62,977 bases of DNA from positions 1-62,977 of the forward strand of contig JAJDTL010000012.1 in the NCBI GenBank assembly GCA_022827195.1. The letters run 5' to 3'. The notes under the pieces were generated by a model. That model searched no databases. It was given only the letters and a program-made list of their open reading frames with translations, and had not been told where the DNA came from. The position numbers and the translations under genes were made by a program. Positions 33,173 through 41,009 of this stretch are shown here, piece after piece; position 1 is the stretch's first letter; the number at the start of each line of letters is the position of its first letter. Source of the stretch: Caldilineaceae bacterium. GTDB taxonomy: Bacteria > Chloroflexota > Anaerolineae > Caldilineales > Caldilineaceae.

Positions 33173-33910
33173 CTAAATGGGCTCCGGCCGCGCACGGCGG
33201 CCCAGACGCCGCAAAATGGTCGCGGCAGCCAGCAATGTCACCAGTCCCCCAGCCAGCAGATAGTAGGCTGCGGCGCGGCTGAGACCGAACCAGCTGCGGA
33301 TGCGCCACCAATAGATCGGCAGTTGCGCCCAATAGCTCCAGCGGAGATGCCAGCGATGTCCTATCGAAATCACGTATTTGCCGATCTGGTTGTGTGGGAT
33401 CCAGACGACCAAGTAGCAGCGGCCGCCGACAAGCGTGCGCGTGTCGATCAGCGGACCGGGGTAGTAGTGGACATGCGTGAGAAGATCTTTTACAGGCTGA
33501 AGAAGCTCCGTCGGCGGCGGGGCAACGATCGAGCGGTAGCCGTGGGGCAGCTCCAGGGGTACCTTTTGTGCGTCGGAACTGTAGGGCAGGCTGCGGGCGA
33601 CGATGGCGAAAGTGGGCAGCACTGCGCCGCCGCGCGGGAGGACCGGAACGAAGAGCTGGGCGCGCAGACGGTCGCCTGCCTTGCAGTTGACGCGGTAGAC
33701 GTGGGTCTCGCCGCGCCGGGTGAAATCACCGAAGATGAGGCGTTTGCGGCTGAAATCGGCGAAGGAAACGCCGTCTGTCAGGCGGCTGCCGGGCCGGCTG
33801 CCGAATACGGGAACGCTGCCCGCGAGATCGACGCCGGGGACAGACCTGTGGCCCGCATCGAGCCGTTTTTGGGCGAGTTCGCTGTTACCAATGCCGTTGA
33901 CGGCGGACAC
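33173..33910 (-). CDS. Uncharacterised protein with a single C-terminal membrane helix (tail-anchored topology)
   Basis: The product (245 residues from the GTG at 33910, which has AGGAG 5 nt upstream) shows no N-terminal signal. A beta-rich middle (HVYRVNCKAGDRLRAQLFVPVLP) precedes one hydrophobic segment at about 213-233 (AAAYYLLAGGLVTLLAAATIL) and a basic 12-residue tail. This is tail-anchored topology. The fold of the soluble part resembles extracytoplasmic beta-sandwich proteins that normally have signal peptides, so the apparent lack of one is odd. It is the first gene of the operon with the ArsA/Get3-like ATPase. An upstream start within the open frame (to 34078) does not add a signal peptide either. 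Confidence 0.65.
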   Translation of the reverse strand: MSAVNGIGNSELAQKRLDAGHRSVPGVDLAGSVPVFGSRPGSRLTDGVSFADFSRKRLIFGDFTRRGETHVYRVNCKAGDRLRAQLFVPVLPRGGAVLPTFAIVARSLPYSSDAQKVPLELPHGYRSIVAPPPTELLQPVKDLLTHVHYYPGPLIDTRTLVGGRCYLVVWIPHNQIGKYVISIGHRWHLRWSYWAQLPIYWWRIRSWFGLSRAAAYYLLAGGLVTLLAAATILRRLGRRARPEPI

Positions 33911-34065
33911 ATCTTCTCCTGAATAGTACGAAAACTGCGGGCATATTTCGGGCCGTTGCCACGGGCAAGAGTCTAACACCTGCGCGCCCCATGCGTCAAC
34001 CGAACGCCTGCATTCGTTGGCGCTTTGCCTGCAGTCAAAACACCGGAACACAGAGACCCAATCTG

Positions 34066-34095
34066 TTGGAAGACGCAAGAAATCTATGGTACGCT
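34066..34095 (+). promoter_or_regulatory. Probable promoter of the MFS gene, leaderless spacing
   Basis: TTGGAA (34066-34071) and TACGCT (34090-34095) are 18 nt apart, and the ATG begins 6 nt after the -10 box. There is no Shine-Dalgarno sequence. Confidence 0.5.
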
Positions 34096-34101
34096 CTACC
34101 T

Positions 34102-35406
34102 ATGAATGCCCGAATCATCGCGCAGCTTGCTCTCGTCCACGTGGCGGTATCGATCACGGTTGTCCCGGTTACGAGCACACTCAATCGGGTGATGATCGCG
34201 GAAATGAATATGCCGCGCACGATGGTGGGGGTCCTGATTGCGCTGCCCTATCTGCTTTCGCCGCTGCAGATCTTGCTGGGCAACTGGTCGGACCGGAATC
34301 CTGCGGCCGACTATCACCGCACGCCGTGGATTCTTATCGGAGGGCTGCTGGCAGCGACGGGAAGTTACTTCACCGTCCATGCGGCCTACGTCCTGGACGA
34401 CAATTTTGCGCTCGGGCTGGGGGCTGCGGTCATCGTTTTCAGTTTGTGGGGCATCGGCATCAACGCTGCATCGGTCAGCTACCTGTCACTGGTCACCGAC
34501 CTGGCCGACGAGGAAGGACGCAGCCGGGCGGTCAGCATCATGTGGACGGCGATGATCGCGGCGACGATCGTAACGAGCCTGGGGCTCTCGCGCATGCTGA
34601 CCGAGTTTTCCAGGCAGACCCTCTACACGGCGTTCGCTGCGATCTCGCTTGTTTCGGTCCTGCTTGTGCTGGTAGGCAGCTACCGCATCGAACCGCGGGC
34701 GTCGGCGCGTACGATTCAGCCGGCAAATCGCGCCGATGATCCGATGCAGGTGCTGAGGCTGCTGGCGCTCAACTCGCAGGCACGGCGTTTTTTCATTTAT
34801 CTGATGATCGTGCTGATCAGCATCCACGCGCAGGACGTGTTGCTCGAGCCCTTCGGCGCCGAGGCGCTCGGCATGCCGGTCTCAGCCACGTCGCGACTGA
34901 CCTCGATCTGGGGCGCGGGCCTGTTCATTACGCTCCTGGGGGGGCTGTTGCTGATCAAACGCTGGGGCAAGAGAACGGGCGCCAATCTGGGCGCATTTGT
35001 GACGGCTGTGGCCTTCGCGCTTATCATCACCACCGGTCTGCTGGGGCAGTCGGGGCTGTTCATGGGGGCTGTGTTCCTGCTCGGGCTGGGCGGCGGGCTG
35101 ATGACGGTTAGCAACCTGAGCTTCATGCTGGACATGACCGTTCCCCAGGCCGCGGGACTTTACGTCGGCGCGTGGAGCGTGGCCAATTTTGCTGGCCAGG
35201 CCGTCGGCAACGTCATCGGCGGCATGCTCTCGGACATCTTCTCCTGGCTGACGGGCAATCCCCTGGCCGGTTACGCCGCGGTCTTCTCGCTGGAAATCGT
35301 AGGCCTGATGCTGGCGGTTTGGCTATTCCGCTCGATCTCTGTCAGGTCGTTCCGGCGCCAGGCCGAAGTTCGGCTCCATACCGTTCTCTCTCTCGCCACC
35401 GATTGA
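34102..35406 (+). CDS. PucC-family (BCD) MFS transporter
   Basis: The 434-residue product has about 12 transmembrane helices. The loop after the second helix reads QILLGNWSDRNPAADYHRTPWILIGGLLA, the typical form of PucC/bacteriochlorophyll-delivery transporters (SDR...RRTPxI). WSVANFAGQAVGNVIGGMLSD near the C-terminus also fits. PucC proteins deliver pigments to antenna complexes in phototrophs, but homologues occur in non-phototrophs with unknown cargo. No photosynthesis gene is in the window. The frame opens at 33991, but the ATG at 34102 begins directly before the first helix and matches the promoter position. Confidence 0.85.
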   Translation: MNARIIAQLALVHVAVSITVVPVTSTLNRVMIAEMNMPRTMVGVLIALPYLLSPLQILLGNWSDRNPAADYHRTPWILIGGLLAATGSYFTVHAAYVLDDNFALGLGAAVIVFSLWGIGINAASVSYLSLVTDLADEEGRSRAVSIMWTAMIAATIVTSLGLSRMLTEFSRQTLYTAFAAISLVSVLLVLVGSYRIEPRASARTIQPANRADDPMQVLRLLALNSQARRFFIYLMIVLISIHAQDVLLEPFGAEALGMPVSATSRLTSIWGAGLFITLLGGLLLIKRWGKRTGANLGAFVTAVAFALIITTGLLGQSGLFMGAVFLLGLGGGLMTVSNLSFMLDMTVPQAAGLYVGAWSVANFAGQAVGNVIGGMLSDIFSWLTGNPLAGYAAVFSLEIVGLMLAVWLFRSISVRSFRRQAEVRLHTVLSLATD

Positions 35407-35485
35407 CTCCCAATTCGGCCTCCCGCCGCGAGCAGGTAAGCAGTTCACCGCTGTGGCTGCGGCTGTGCGCGGTGCCGTTCGTCTA

Positions 35486-35494
35486 TGCTATACT
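35486..35494 (+). promoter_or_regulatory. Extended -10 promoter upstream of 35560 gene
   Basis: TGCTATACT is an extended -10 element (hexamer 35489-35494), identical to the one at 15788-15796. The expected start near 35501 gives a leader of about 60 nt before the gene at 35560. Confidence 0.5.
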
Positions 35495-35559
35495 GGAGTG
35501 TGTGGTCGAATAGACGGGCCGGTCGTCGCGGAGATTCTCCCCGCCCTGAGGACGGTAGC

Positions 35560-35859
35560 ATGGTCAAAGTACTGCTGAGTTACGATATGCGGGAAGGTCA
35601 CGAAGAGGACTGCCAGCGGTATGTGGTCCAGACGCTGGCCCCAGGGCTGGCGCAGATGGGCCTGCGCATCACCGACGCCTGGTATACGCTGTGGGGAGAG
35701 GCGCCGCAGATTCTCGGCGGCGGGCTGCTCGATGACAAGGAGGACGCCGCGCGCATACTGCGTTCTCCGGAATGGAAAGAACTGATCGCCGGTCTGGAAC
35801 CGTTTGTCGAAAACTTCAAGGTGCGGGTCGTTGACTCCAACGGCCGTCTGCAGTTCTGA
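35560..35859 (+). CDS. Small conserved hypothetical protein (ferredoxin-like/alpha-beta barrel type)
   Basis: The 99-residue product begins MVKVLLSYDMREGHEEDCQRYVVQ and ends FVENFKVRVVDSNGRLQF. The beta-alpha-beta pattern with a LEPFVENFKVRVV ending resembles dimeric alpha-beta barrel proteins (ABM/NIPSNAP-like), but no catalytic residues are evident. GAGG lies about 8 nt before the ATG. The gene is 20 nt upstream of the next gene and likely in the same operon. The function is unknown. Confidence 0.7.
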   Translation: MVKVLLSYDMREGHEEDCQRYVVQTLAPGLAQMGLRITDAWYTLWGEAPQILGGGLLDDKEDAARILRSPEWKELIAGLEPFVENFKVRVVDSNGRLQF

Positions 35860-35879
35860 GCGGGCCCGATTCGCGCCCC

Positions 35880-36623
35880 ATGGCACGCTCGCGCATGACA
35901 GCCACACAAAATCGTCATACAGCATCAGCGGGAACAGGCCGCCGGCCTCTGGCGCTGGTTGTCTTTCTCGAAAACGTGGGCCATATCCACGGGATCGATT
36001 TGCCGCGCTGGGTGACGGAGGTGATCGATTGGGTGACCGAAGAGTACGCAAAGCTGCTGCTGCGCCTGCTGGGCGCGCACCGGCGCTATGACCGCGTCGT
36101 CATCCTGGAGGATGAGAACGCGACGGCGCAGGAACTGACCGACGCCCTGGTCCATTTGAGCGCTACCCATACGGTCGATCAGTTGCTGCTCGTGCACGGA
36201 CAGGAGCACGCGCTGGTCGGCCACAGGGGACGCGAGGTTGTGGACGGCGCGGCGTTCGACCGGCTGACCGAGCGTTACGATGAAGACAAGTCGCTGCTCG
36301 ATCTGCGCGTGGTCTACGGGGTCAACTGCTTTGGCTCGACCCTCGCTTCCACCTGGCTGGGACTGGGCGCGCACGCGGTCAACGGCGCCCAAGCAGTCAA
36401 CTGGCTTCCGGAGCCGAGCCTCAGCCTGTTTTTGCATAAATGGCTGAACGGCGCGCGCTTCAGCGAAGCGGTCGTCTACAGCGCCGGACGGGCGCGGGCG
36501 TTGGGCAGATGCGTGTGGCGGGACAGGGCCGACGGCGGCGAACATCCACATATCGCGGGCAGCCGGCAGATTGTCTTCGGGCTGCGGGATGTGACGATCG
36601 GGTCGGCGACGGAGAGAAGCTGA
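35880..36623 (+). CDS. Uncharacterised protein with a clan-CD-peptidase-like His/Cys pair
   Basis: I do not recognise this 247-residue protein. It is soluble with an alpha/beta pattern. Two features recall caspase-like (clan CD) cysteine peptidases: a hydrophobic strand ending in His-Gly (VDQLLLVHGQEHALVG, H106-G107) and a later hydrophobic strand ending in Cys (DLRVVYGVNCFGSTLAS, C150). A conserved-looking GAHAVNGAQAVNWLPEPSLSLFLHKWLNGA follows, similar in position to substrate-site loops. A peptidase role is only inferred. It lies between the small hypothetical gene and the HD-domain gene, all on the plus strand. Confidence 0.55.
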   Translation: MARSRMTATQNRHTASAGTGRRPLALVVFLENVGHIHGIDLPRWVTEVIDWVTEEYAKLLLRLLGAHRRYDRVVILEDENATAQELTDALVHLSATHTVDQLLLVHGQEHALVGHRGREVVDGAAFDRLTERYDEDKSLLDLRVVYGVNCFGSTLASTWLGLGAHAVNGAQAVNWLPEPSLSLFLHKWLNGARFSEAVVYSAGRARALGRCVWRDRADGGEHPHIAGSRQIVFGLRDVTIGSATERS

Positions 36624-36678
36624 TTCAACAAAAGCGCGCCTGCGCAAGCGGCGCGCAGAAAAGACAGGTGAGGTTAAA

Positions 36679-37266
36679 ATGCCCCTTCCCAACCGAAGCG
36701 ACGCGCTGGAACTGATGCACGAATGGGTGGATGCGGACGGACTGCGCCGGCATATGCTGGCCGTCGAGGCGGCGATGCGCGTCTATGCGCAACACTACGG
36801 CGAGGACGAAGAGCTTTGGGGGCTGACGGGGCTGCTGCACGACCTGGACTACGACCGTTTTCCCGATATGGAAGATGAGGAGAACGGACATCCCCGTTCG
36901 GCGCTGCGCCTCTTCCGCGAGCAGGAGTATCCGCCGGAGTTCATCCACGCGATCGAAGCGCACGCTACTTTTCTGGGCGTGCCGCGCTCCTCAAGGCTGG
37001 ACAAGGCGCTCCTGGCCTGCGACGAACTGACCGGCCTGATCCTGGCGTGCGCCTACGTACGCCCGGACCGGGACCTGCGCGGCGTTCGGCTCAAGTCAGT
37101 CAAAAAGAAGTGGAAGGACAAGCGCTTCACCGCCGCGATCGACCGGGCCGAGAATTTGCAGTTCATCGAGGAGCTGGGCGAACCCTTTGACGAGCACGTA
37201 CAGCGCGTATTGGACGCGATGAAGGAGATCGCGGCGGACCTGGGCCTGGCAGGCGAACTGGCCTAG
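36679..37266 (+). CDS. HD-domain phosphohydrolase-like protein
   Basis: The 195-residue product has the HD superfamily metal motif: LRRHMLAVEAAMR (first His), GLLHDLDYDRFPDM (HD pair) and later AIEAHATFL and DKALLACDELTGLILAC (Asp). This matches the HDIG-type cytosolic phosphohydrolases; nucleotide or second-messenger substrates are typical but unproven. GAGG lies about 6 nt before the ATG. It is the last gene of the plus-strand group and converges with iorB. Confidence 0.88.
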   Translation: MPLPNRSDALELMHEWVDADGLRRHMLAVEAAMRVYAQHYGEDEELWGLTGLLHDLDYDRFPDMEDEENGHPRSALRLFREQEYPPEFIHAIEAHATFLGVPRSSRLDKALLACDELTGLILACAYVRPDRDLRGVRLKSVKKKWKDKRFTAAIDRAENLQFIEELGEPFDEHVQRVLDAMKEIAADLGLAGELA

Positions 37267-37277
37267 AGGGCGGGCCG

Positions 37278-37295
37278 GCGACGGAACATCGTCGC
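37278..37295. other. Short hairpin between convergent genes
   Basis: A 6-bp stem (37278-37283 with 37290-37295) around a 6-nt loop lies between the HD gene and iorB. It is a weak terminator candidate without a T-run. Confidence 0.3.
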
Positions 37296-37305
37296 GCCGC
37301 GGTCG

Positions 37306-39591
37306 TCAGGCGGACGGACGTGCGGCCAGCGCCTCAAGAACGCGCGCAGGCGTCATCGGCAGGGTGCGGATTCGTTTGCCCGTGGCCGCGGCAAAGGCGT
37401 TGGCGATTGCCGCGCCAACCGGCGCGATCGGCGGCTCGCCCATGCCGTATGGGGTCTCGCCGCCGTTGTCGACGAGAACGGAGCGGACGTGGGGCGAGTC
37501 CCGCATCGTCAGCAGCGGGTAGCTTTCGAAGTTGTTGAGATTGAGCTGGCCATCCTCGACATAGGCCTGCTCGATCAACGTCGACCCCACGCCCCACATG
37601 ACGTTTCCCTCGATCTGAGCCCTGGCACCATCGCCATTGACAACCAGTCCACAGTCGACCGCGCAGGCCACGTCGTGGACGGTGACCTTGCCCGACGACT
37701 CGTCGACCGAGATCTCAGCGACCTCAGCGACCATGGTGTTCGAAATGTGACAAGCGATGCCGCGGGCGCGGCCGGCAGGCGGCGGCGTACGCCAGCCGCT
37801 CAGGTCTGCGACCGCCTCCAGGACCGCGCGCATCCGAGTTCCCCGGCTGCTGTCGGGCAGGTGATCGAGGCGAAACTGGAGCGGGTCGGCGCCGGCTGAC
37901 GCGGCCAGTTCATCGATGAAGCTTTCGAGAGCGAATGTGTTGGGGAAAAGACCGAGGCCGCGCCACCAGCCGGTCCACACGGGCAGGGTCTGCCTCCATG
38001 CAGTCACAGTGCGGTGGGGCACGTCGTATTCGATGCGGGCGCCGCTTGTGGCGCCGAAGTCGGCGCCCATGAGATATGTCATGAAGGCAGGCATGAAACT
38101 GAAGGCAACATCGCCGCTGCCCTGCCGGTGCTCGATGGCGACGATCCGCCCCTTATCGTCGAGCGCGCCGCTGAGGATGTTTTTGGTCGGCGGGCGCAGG
38201 TATCCATGCCGCAGGGCTTCGGCACGGTCCCAGCCGACATGGACGGGGGCGCCGGCGGCTCTGGAGAGGCGAGCGGCTTCGATGGCGACGCGCGAATCGA
38301 GCTTGCTGCCGAAACCGCCGCCGAGATATGTGGGGACGACGCGCACATTGGACGCATCGACTTCGAGCGCTTCGGCGATCTGCCCGCGAGCGCGTTCCTG
38401 AAACTGGGTCGATACCCAGACGTGCACCTTGTCGCCCTGCACATCGGCGAGTGCCGCGGGCGCCTCAAGCGGCGCTTGAACGGCAAAAGGCGAATAGTAG
38501 GCGGCCGTGATGGTCTGCCCCTGAGCTAAAACGCGGCCGGTGTTGCCCTCGCGCTGGACCGTGATGCCGCCGCTTCCTTCCGGCTCGATCAACGCGTCAA
38601 TCTCCTCCTGCTGCCAGAGATGGCCTTCATCCCACTCGGTCTGCATCGCCTTCACGGCGGACCAGGCTGCGCTGCGCGTCTTCGCGACCACGCCGGCGAA
38701 GCCGTTCTCCAGGTCGATCACAAACCTCTCGACGCCCTCAATCCGTTCAGCCGCGCCCGGTGAGGCGCCGACCAGCTTGGCTTCCAGCGTGGGCGGGCGC
38801 GCGACCGCGCCGTAGAGCATATCGGGAAGGCGCATGTCATAACCGTAGACAGCGCGACCGGTCACCTTGTCGGGAATGTCGATGCGGGGAATCGACTGTC
38901 CGATGACGGTAAACGCATCGACAGGTTTGAGATAGAGTTCGTCGTCGGCCGGCAGTTCCCAGTCGGTGATCGCAACGGCCAGGGCGTGGAAGTCGACGCG
39001 CCGCTCCGGATTATCGGCGGCGGCAAAGCCCCGCCCGGCAACACGCAGTGTACTGTGCGGCTGCGACAGGACCTCAGCCGCTTCGCGCTGCAGGAGAGCG
39101 CGCATGCCCGCGGCCGCGCGGCGCAGGGCATCGTAGCTGGCTGCGACCGAAAAGCTGCCGCCGGTGCCGAAGGTGTCGACCAGCGCGGAGGTGGTATCGG
39201 CCTGCTGCACAACCAGATCGTCCCAGCCGATGCCCAGCTCTTCGACCGCGATCTGCGCGATCGAAGTGTGGACGCCCTGCCCCATTTCGACCTTAACCAG
39301 CGACAGTTTGAAGCGGCTGTCAGGCAGAACCTCCAGCCAGAGAGGCGGATCGTCGGGCAGCATCATGAAACTGTTGTCGGCCGGTTCACTGTTGGCCAGG
39401 CTTTCGGCCACAAACAGGTTAAGGGCCGGTTTGCCGAAGTAGGCGCCGACGGCAAGGCCGGCCCCCGCCGCCCCGAGGCCGATGAGGAAGCCGCGGCGCG
39501 AGAGGCGCCAGCGGCGCCTGGAGGAGGGGGTATCGATGGCTCGATCCGGTTGGTCCGCCTTCAGCCTGTTCTGGTCTCGTTCCTGTGTCAT
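37306..39591 (-). CDS. iorB: Isoquinoline 1-oxidoreductase-like molybdenum subunit (Tat-exported)
   Basis: The 761-residue product is the large, molybdopterin-binding subunit of an IorB-type aldehyde oxidase/xanthine dehydrogenase family enzyme. It has a Tat motif SRRGFLIGLGAAGAGLAVG (31-49), LVKVEMGQGVHTSIAQIAVEEL, GGGFGSKLDSRVAIEAARLS and the C-terminal GEPPIAPVGAAIANAFAAATGK, where E and G bind at the molybdenum site. Members hydroxylate N-heterocycles or oxidise aldehydes. The ATG at 39591 overlaps the iorA stop codon by 4 nt (ATGA). No cytochrome subunit is adjacent. An open frame to 40203 is spurious. Confidence 0.9.
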   Translation of the reverse strand: MTQERDQNRLKADQPDRAIDTPSSRRRWRLSRRGFLIGLGAAGAGLAVGAYFGKPALNLFVAESLANSEPADNSFMMLPDDPPLWLEVLPDSRFKLSLVKVEMGQGVHTSIAQIAVEELGIGWDDLVVQQADTTSALVDTFGTGGSFSVAASYDALRRAAAGMRALLQREAAEVLSQPHSTLRVAGRGFAAADNPERRVDFHALAVAITDWELPADDELYLKPVDAFTVIGQSIPRIDIPDKVTGRAVYGYDMRLPDMLYGAVARPPTLEAKLVGASPGAAERIEGVERFVIDLENGFAGVVAKTRSAAWSAVKAMQTEWDEGHLWQQEEIDALIEPEGSGGITVQREGNTGRVLAQGQTITAAYYSPFAVQAPLEAPAALADVQGDKVHVWVSTQFQERARGQIAEALEVDASNVRVVPTYLGGGFGSKLDSRVAIEAARLSRAAGAPVHVGWDRAEALRHGYLRPPTKNILSGALDDKGRIVAIEHRQGSGDVAFSFMPAFMTYLMGADFGATSGARIEYDVPHRTVTAWRQTLPVWTGWWRGLGLFPNTFALESFIDELAASAGADPLQFRLDHLPDSSRGTRMRAVLEAVADLSGWRTPPPAGRARGIACHISNTMVAEVAEISVDESSGKVTVHDVACAVDCGLVVNGDGARAQIEGNVMWGVGSTLIEQAYVEDGQLNLNNFESYPLLTMRDSPHVRSVLVDNGGETPYGMGEPPIAPVGAAIANAFAAATGKRIRTLPMTPARVLEALAARPSA

Positions 39592-40079
39592 GCCCCGGCC
39601 TCCTCCCCGCTCGCCATCACGGCCGCAGCCTGCGCAACAGCCTGCCTGATCCGCACATAGCAACCGCAGCGGCAGTAGTTGCCGCTCATGGCGCGCGCGG
39701 TCTCTTCGGCGGTGGGCTGGGTGTTCTGCGCCAGGAAGGCTGCAGCCTGCATGATCTGTCCGCTCATGCACCAGCCGCATTGGGGGACCTGGTAGTCGAT
39801 GAAAGCCTGCTGGACGGGATGCAGCGTGATAGTATCGTCGGCGTCTGTCTCGGCCATACCCTCGATGGTGCGAATATCGGCCTCCGCGACCGCGGCCACG
39901 GGCATGAGGCAGGAGCGGACGGCGGCGCCGTTGACGTGAACGGTGCAGGCGCCGCAGATGCCGATGCCGCAGCCGAACTTGGTGCCGATCAGGCCCAGTG
40001 TGTCGCGCAGCACCCACAGCAGCCGTTCGTCCGCGGCCGCGTTCAGGGTATAGGTGGTCCCGTTGATCTTCAGTTCCAT
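39588..40079 (-). CDS. iorA: Isoquinoline 1-oxidoreductase-like [2Fe-2S] subunit
   Basis: The 163-residue product has both cluster-binding sets of the xanthine oxidase small subunit: CGIGICGACTVHVNG near residues 37-51 for the plant-type cluster, and CGWCMSGQIM plus NYCRCGCYVRIR for the second cluster. It passes electrons from the molybdenum subunit. The usual length for IorA is 150-165 residues. The protein has no signal, so it would leave the cell with IorB through the Tat system. AGGA lies about 9 nt before the ATG. The gene pair overlaps by 4 nt and is translationally coupled. Confidence 0.93.
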   Translation of the reverse strand: MELKINGTTYTLNAAADERLLWVLRDTLGLIGTKFGCGIGICGACTVHVNGAAVRSCLMPVAAVAEADIRTIEGMAETDADDTITLHPVQQAFIDYQVPQCGWCMSGQIMQAAAFLAQNTQPTAEETARAMSGNYCRCGCYVRIRQAVAQAAAVMASGEEAGA

Positions 40080-40217
40080 TCGAGTGTGTCCTAGCTGCCA
40101 GCTGTGTAGGTGAAAGCGGAGGGGGCGCCGTTCTGCCGCCAATTATAACCCGAAAGGCGGCCCCGGGATGTAAGGTCAATCCCGATAGCGGCGCGCCCTC
40201 CAATTACCGGCTTGCCC

Positions 40218-40238
40218 CGCCCGGGGAGACGCCGGGCG
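40218..40238 (-). terminator. GC-rich hairpin downstream of the 40256 gene
   Basis: A 7-bp stem (40218-40224 with 40232-40238) around a 7-nt loop lies between the end of the preceding minus-strand gene and iorA. It lacks a T-run, so only candidate terminator status is claimed. Confidence 0.35.
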
Positions 40239-40255
40239 GCCATGGGGGAATGGGA

Positions 40256-40993
40256 CTACGGCCTCCTCTCGCGCCCCGGCTTGGAGTCAAGCGCGCCGCC
40301 CAGATTGACGAGCGCAGCAGCGATTGTCCGCAGACAGCCCGGCAGGTCGGCCGCGATCCGGCTGTCAGGAATGCGGAGGACCGTCCAGCCTTCGGGAGGT
40401 GTTGTCTCGCGCAGATCGGCGGGTTCATCGAGGCGGATGCCGAGATAACCGTTGCGGACGCGCAGGGCGATGTCGACGGGCCAGTGGCCGGCCAGTCGGT
40501 TGGGGAGAGGCCTGAGCCGGTTGGCCCTCAGCGCGCTCCACAAGGTCTGAAAGGGCTCGTCATCCAGTTTGAGCTCCGTCACATCCGCGGCGCTGAGAAG
40601 ACGCTCGAGCGATGTGTGGATAAAGGTCAGCCGCCTGAAGGTTCTGGCCGGAATTGGCTGGGCCAGTCGAAGCAGAGGGCCGACTTCTATGCGAAAGTAG
40701 GACTCCTCGGCGCGGGCATGATCGACCTCGTCCGGGAGAAGGTCGGCGCGGGCAAGGAGCTGATAGCGGCGGATGGCCGCATAGTAGGTGATGGTGCGGG
40801 CCTCCGATTCGTCCTTGAAGGCGCCGGTCTGGTAGAAGGCGAGATAGTCAGCGCCGATGCGGCGCGGGGCGCGGCGCTGGGGGATACGATACCAGCCTTC
40901 CGATGCCGCGCGGCGCAGGTCGGCCTCATTGTTGACGACGGCGACGAGAACGGTCCGCCGCAGTTTGTAAGGGTCTGAATAGTCGCAGGACAT
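40256..40993 (-). CDS. Uncharacterised protein, PUA/EVE-like N-part and Vsr/DUF559-like C-part, beside uvsE
   Basis: I do not recognise a named family for this 245-residue product. The N-terminal half (VLVAVVNNEADLRRAASEGWYRIP, then ADYLAFYQTGAF) looks like the PUA/ASCH/EVE superfamily. The C-terminal third (VDIALRVRNGYLGIRLDEPADL, then GWTVLRIPDSRIAADLPGCLRTIAAAL) has the spacing of DUF559/Vsr-type nuclease domains, whose Gw-vlR strand is diagnostic, but some catalytic residues seem lost. Its ATG (40993) is 16 nt after the uvsE stop, so they are co-transcribed, suggesting a role in DNA repair or nucleic-acid processing. Both domain calls are tentative. Confidence 0.55.
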   Translation of the reverse strand: MSCDYSDPYKLRRTVLVAVVNNEADLRRAASEGWYRIPQRRAPRRIGADYLAFYQTGAFKDESEARTITYYAAIRRYQLLARADLLPDEVDHARAEESYFRIEVGPLLRLAQPIPARTFRRLTFIHTSLERLLSAADVTELKLDDEPFQTLWSALRANRLRPLPNRLAGHWPVDIALRVRNGYLGIRLDEPADLRETTPPEGWTVLRIPDSRIAADLPGCLRTIAAALVNLGGALDSKPGRERRP

Positions 40994-41009
40994 TTGTGAC
41001 AGATGCTCT

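Noticed and set aside
37306..40203. The frame of the molybdenum oxidoreductase gene extended to 965 codons
   Set aside because: The true ATG at 39591 overlaps the iorA stop; upstream residues are arginine-rich and unlike the family.
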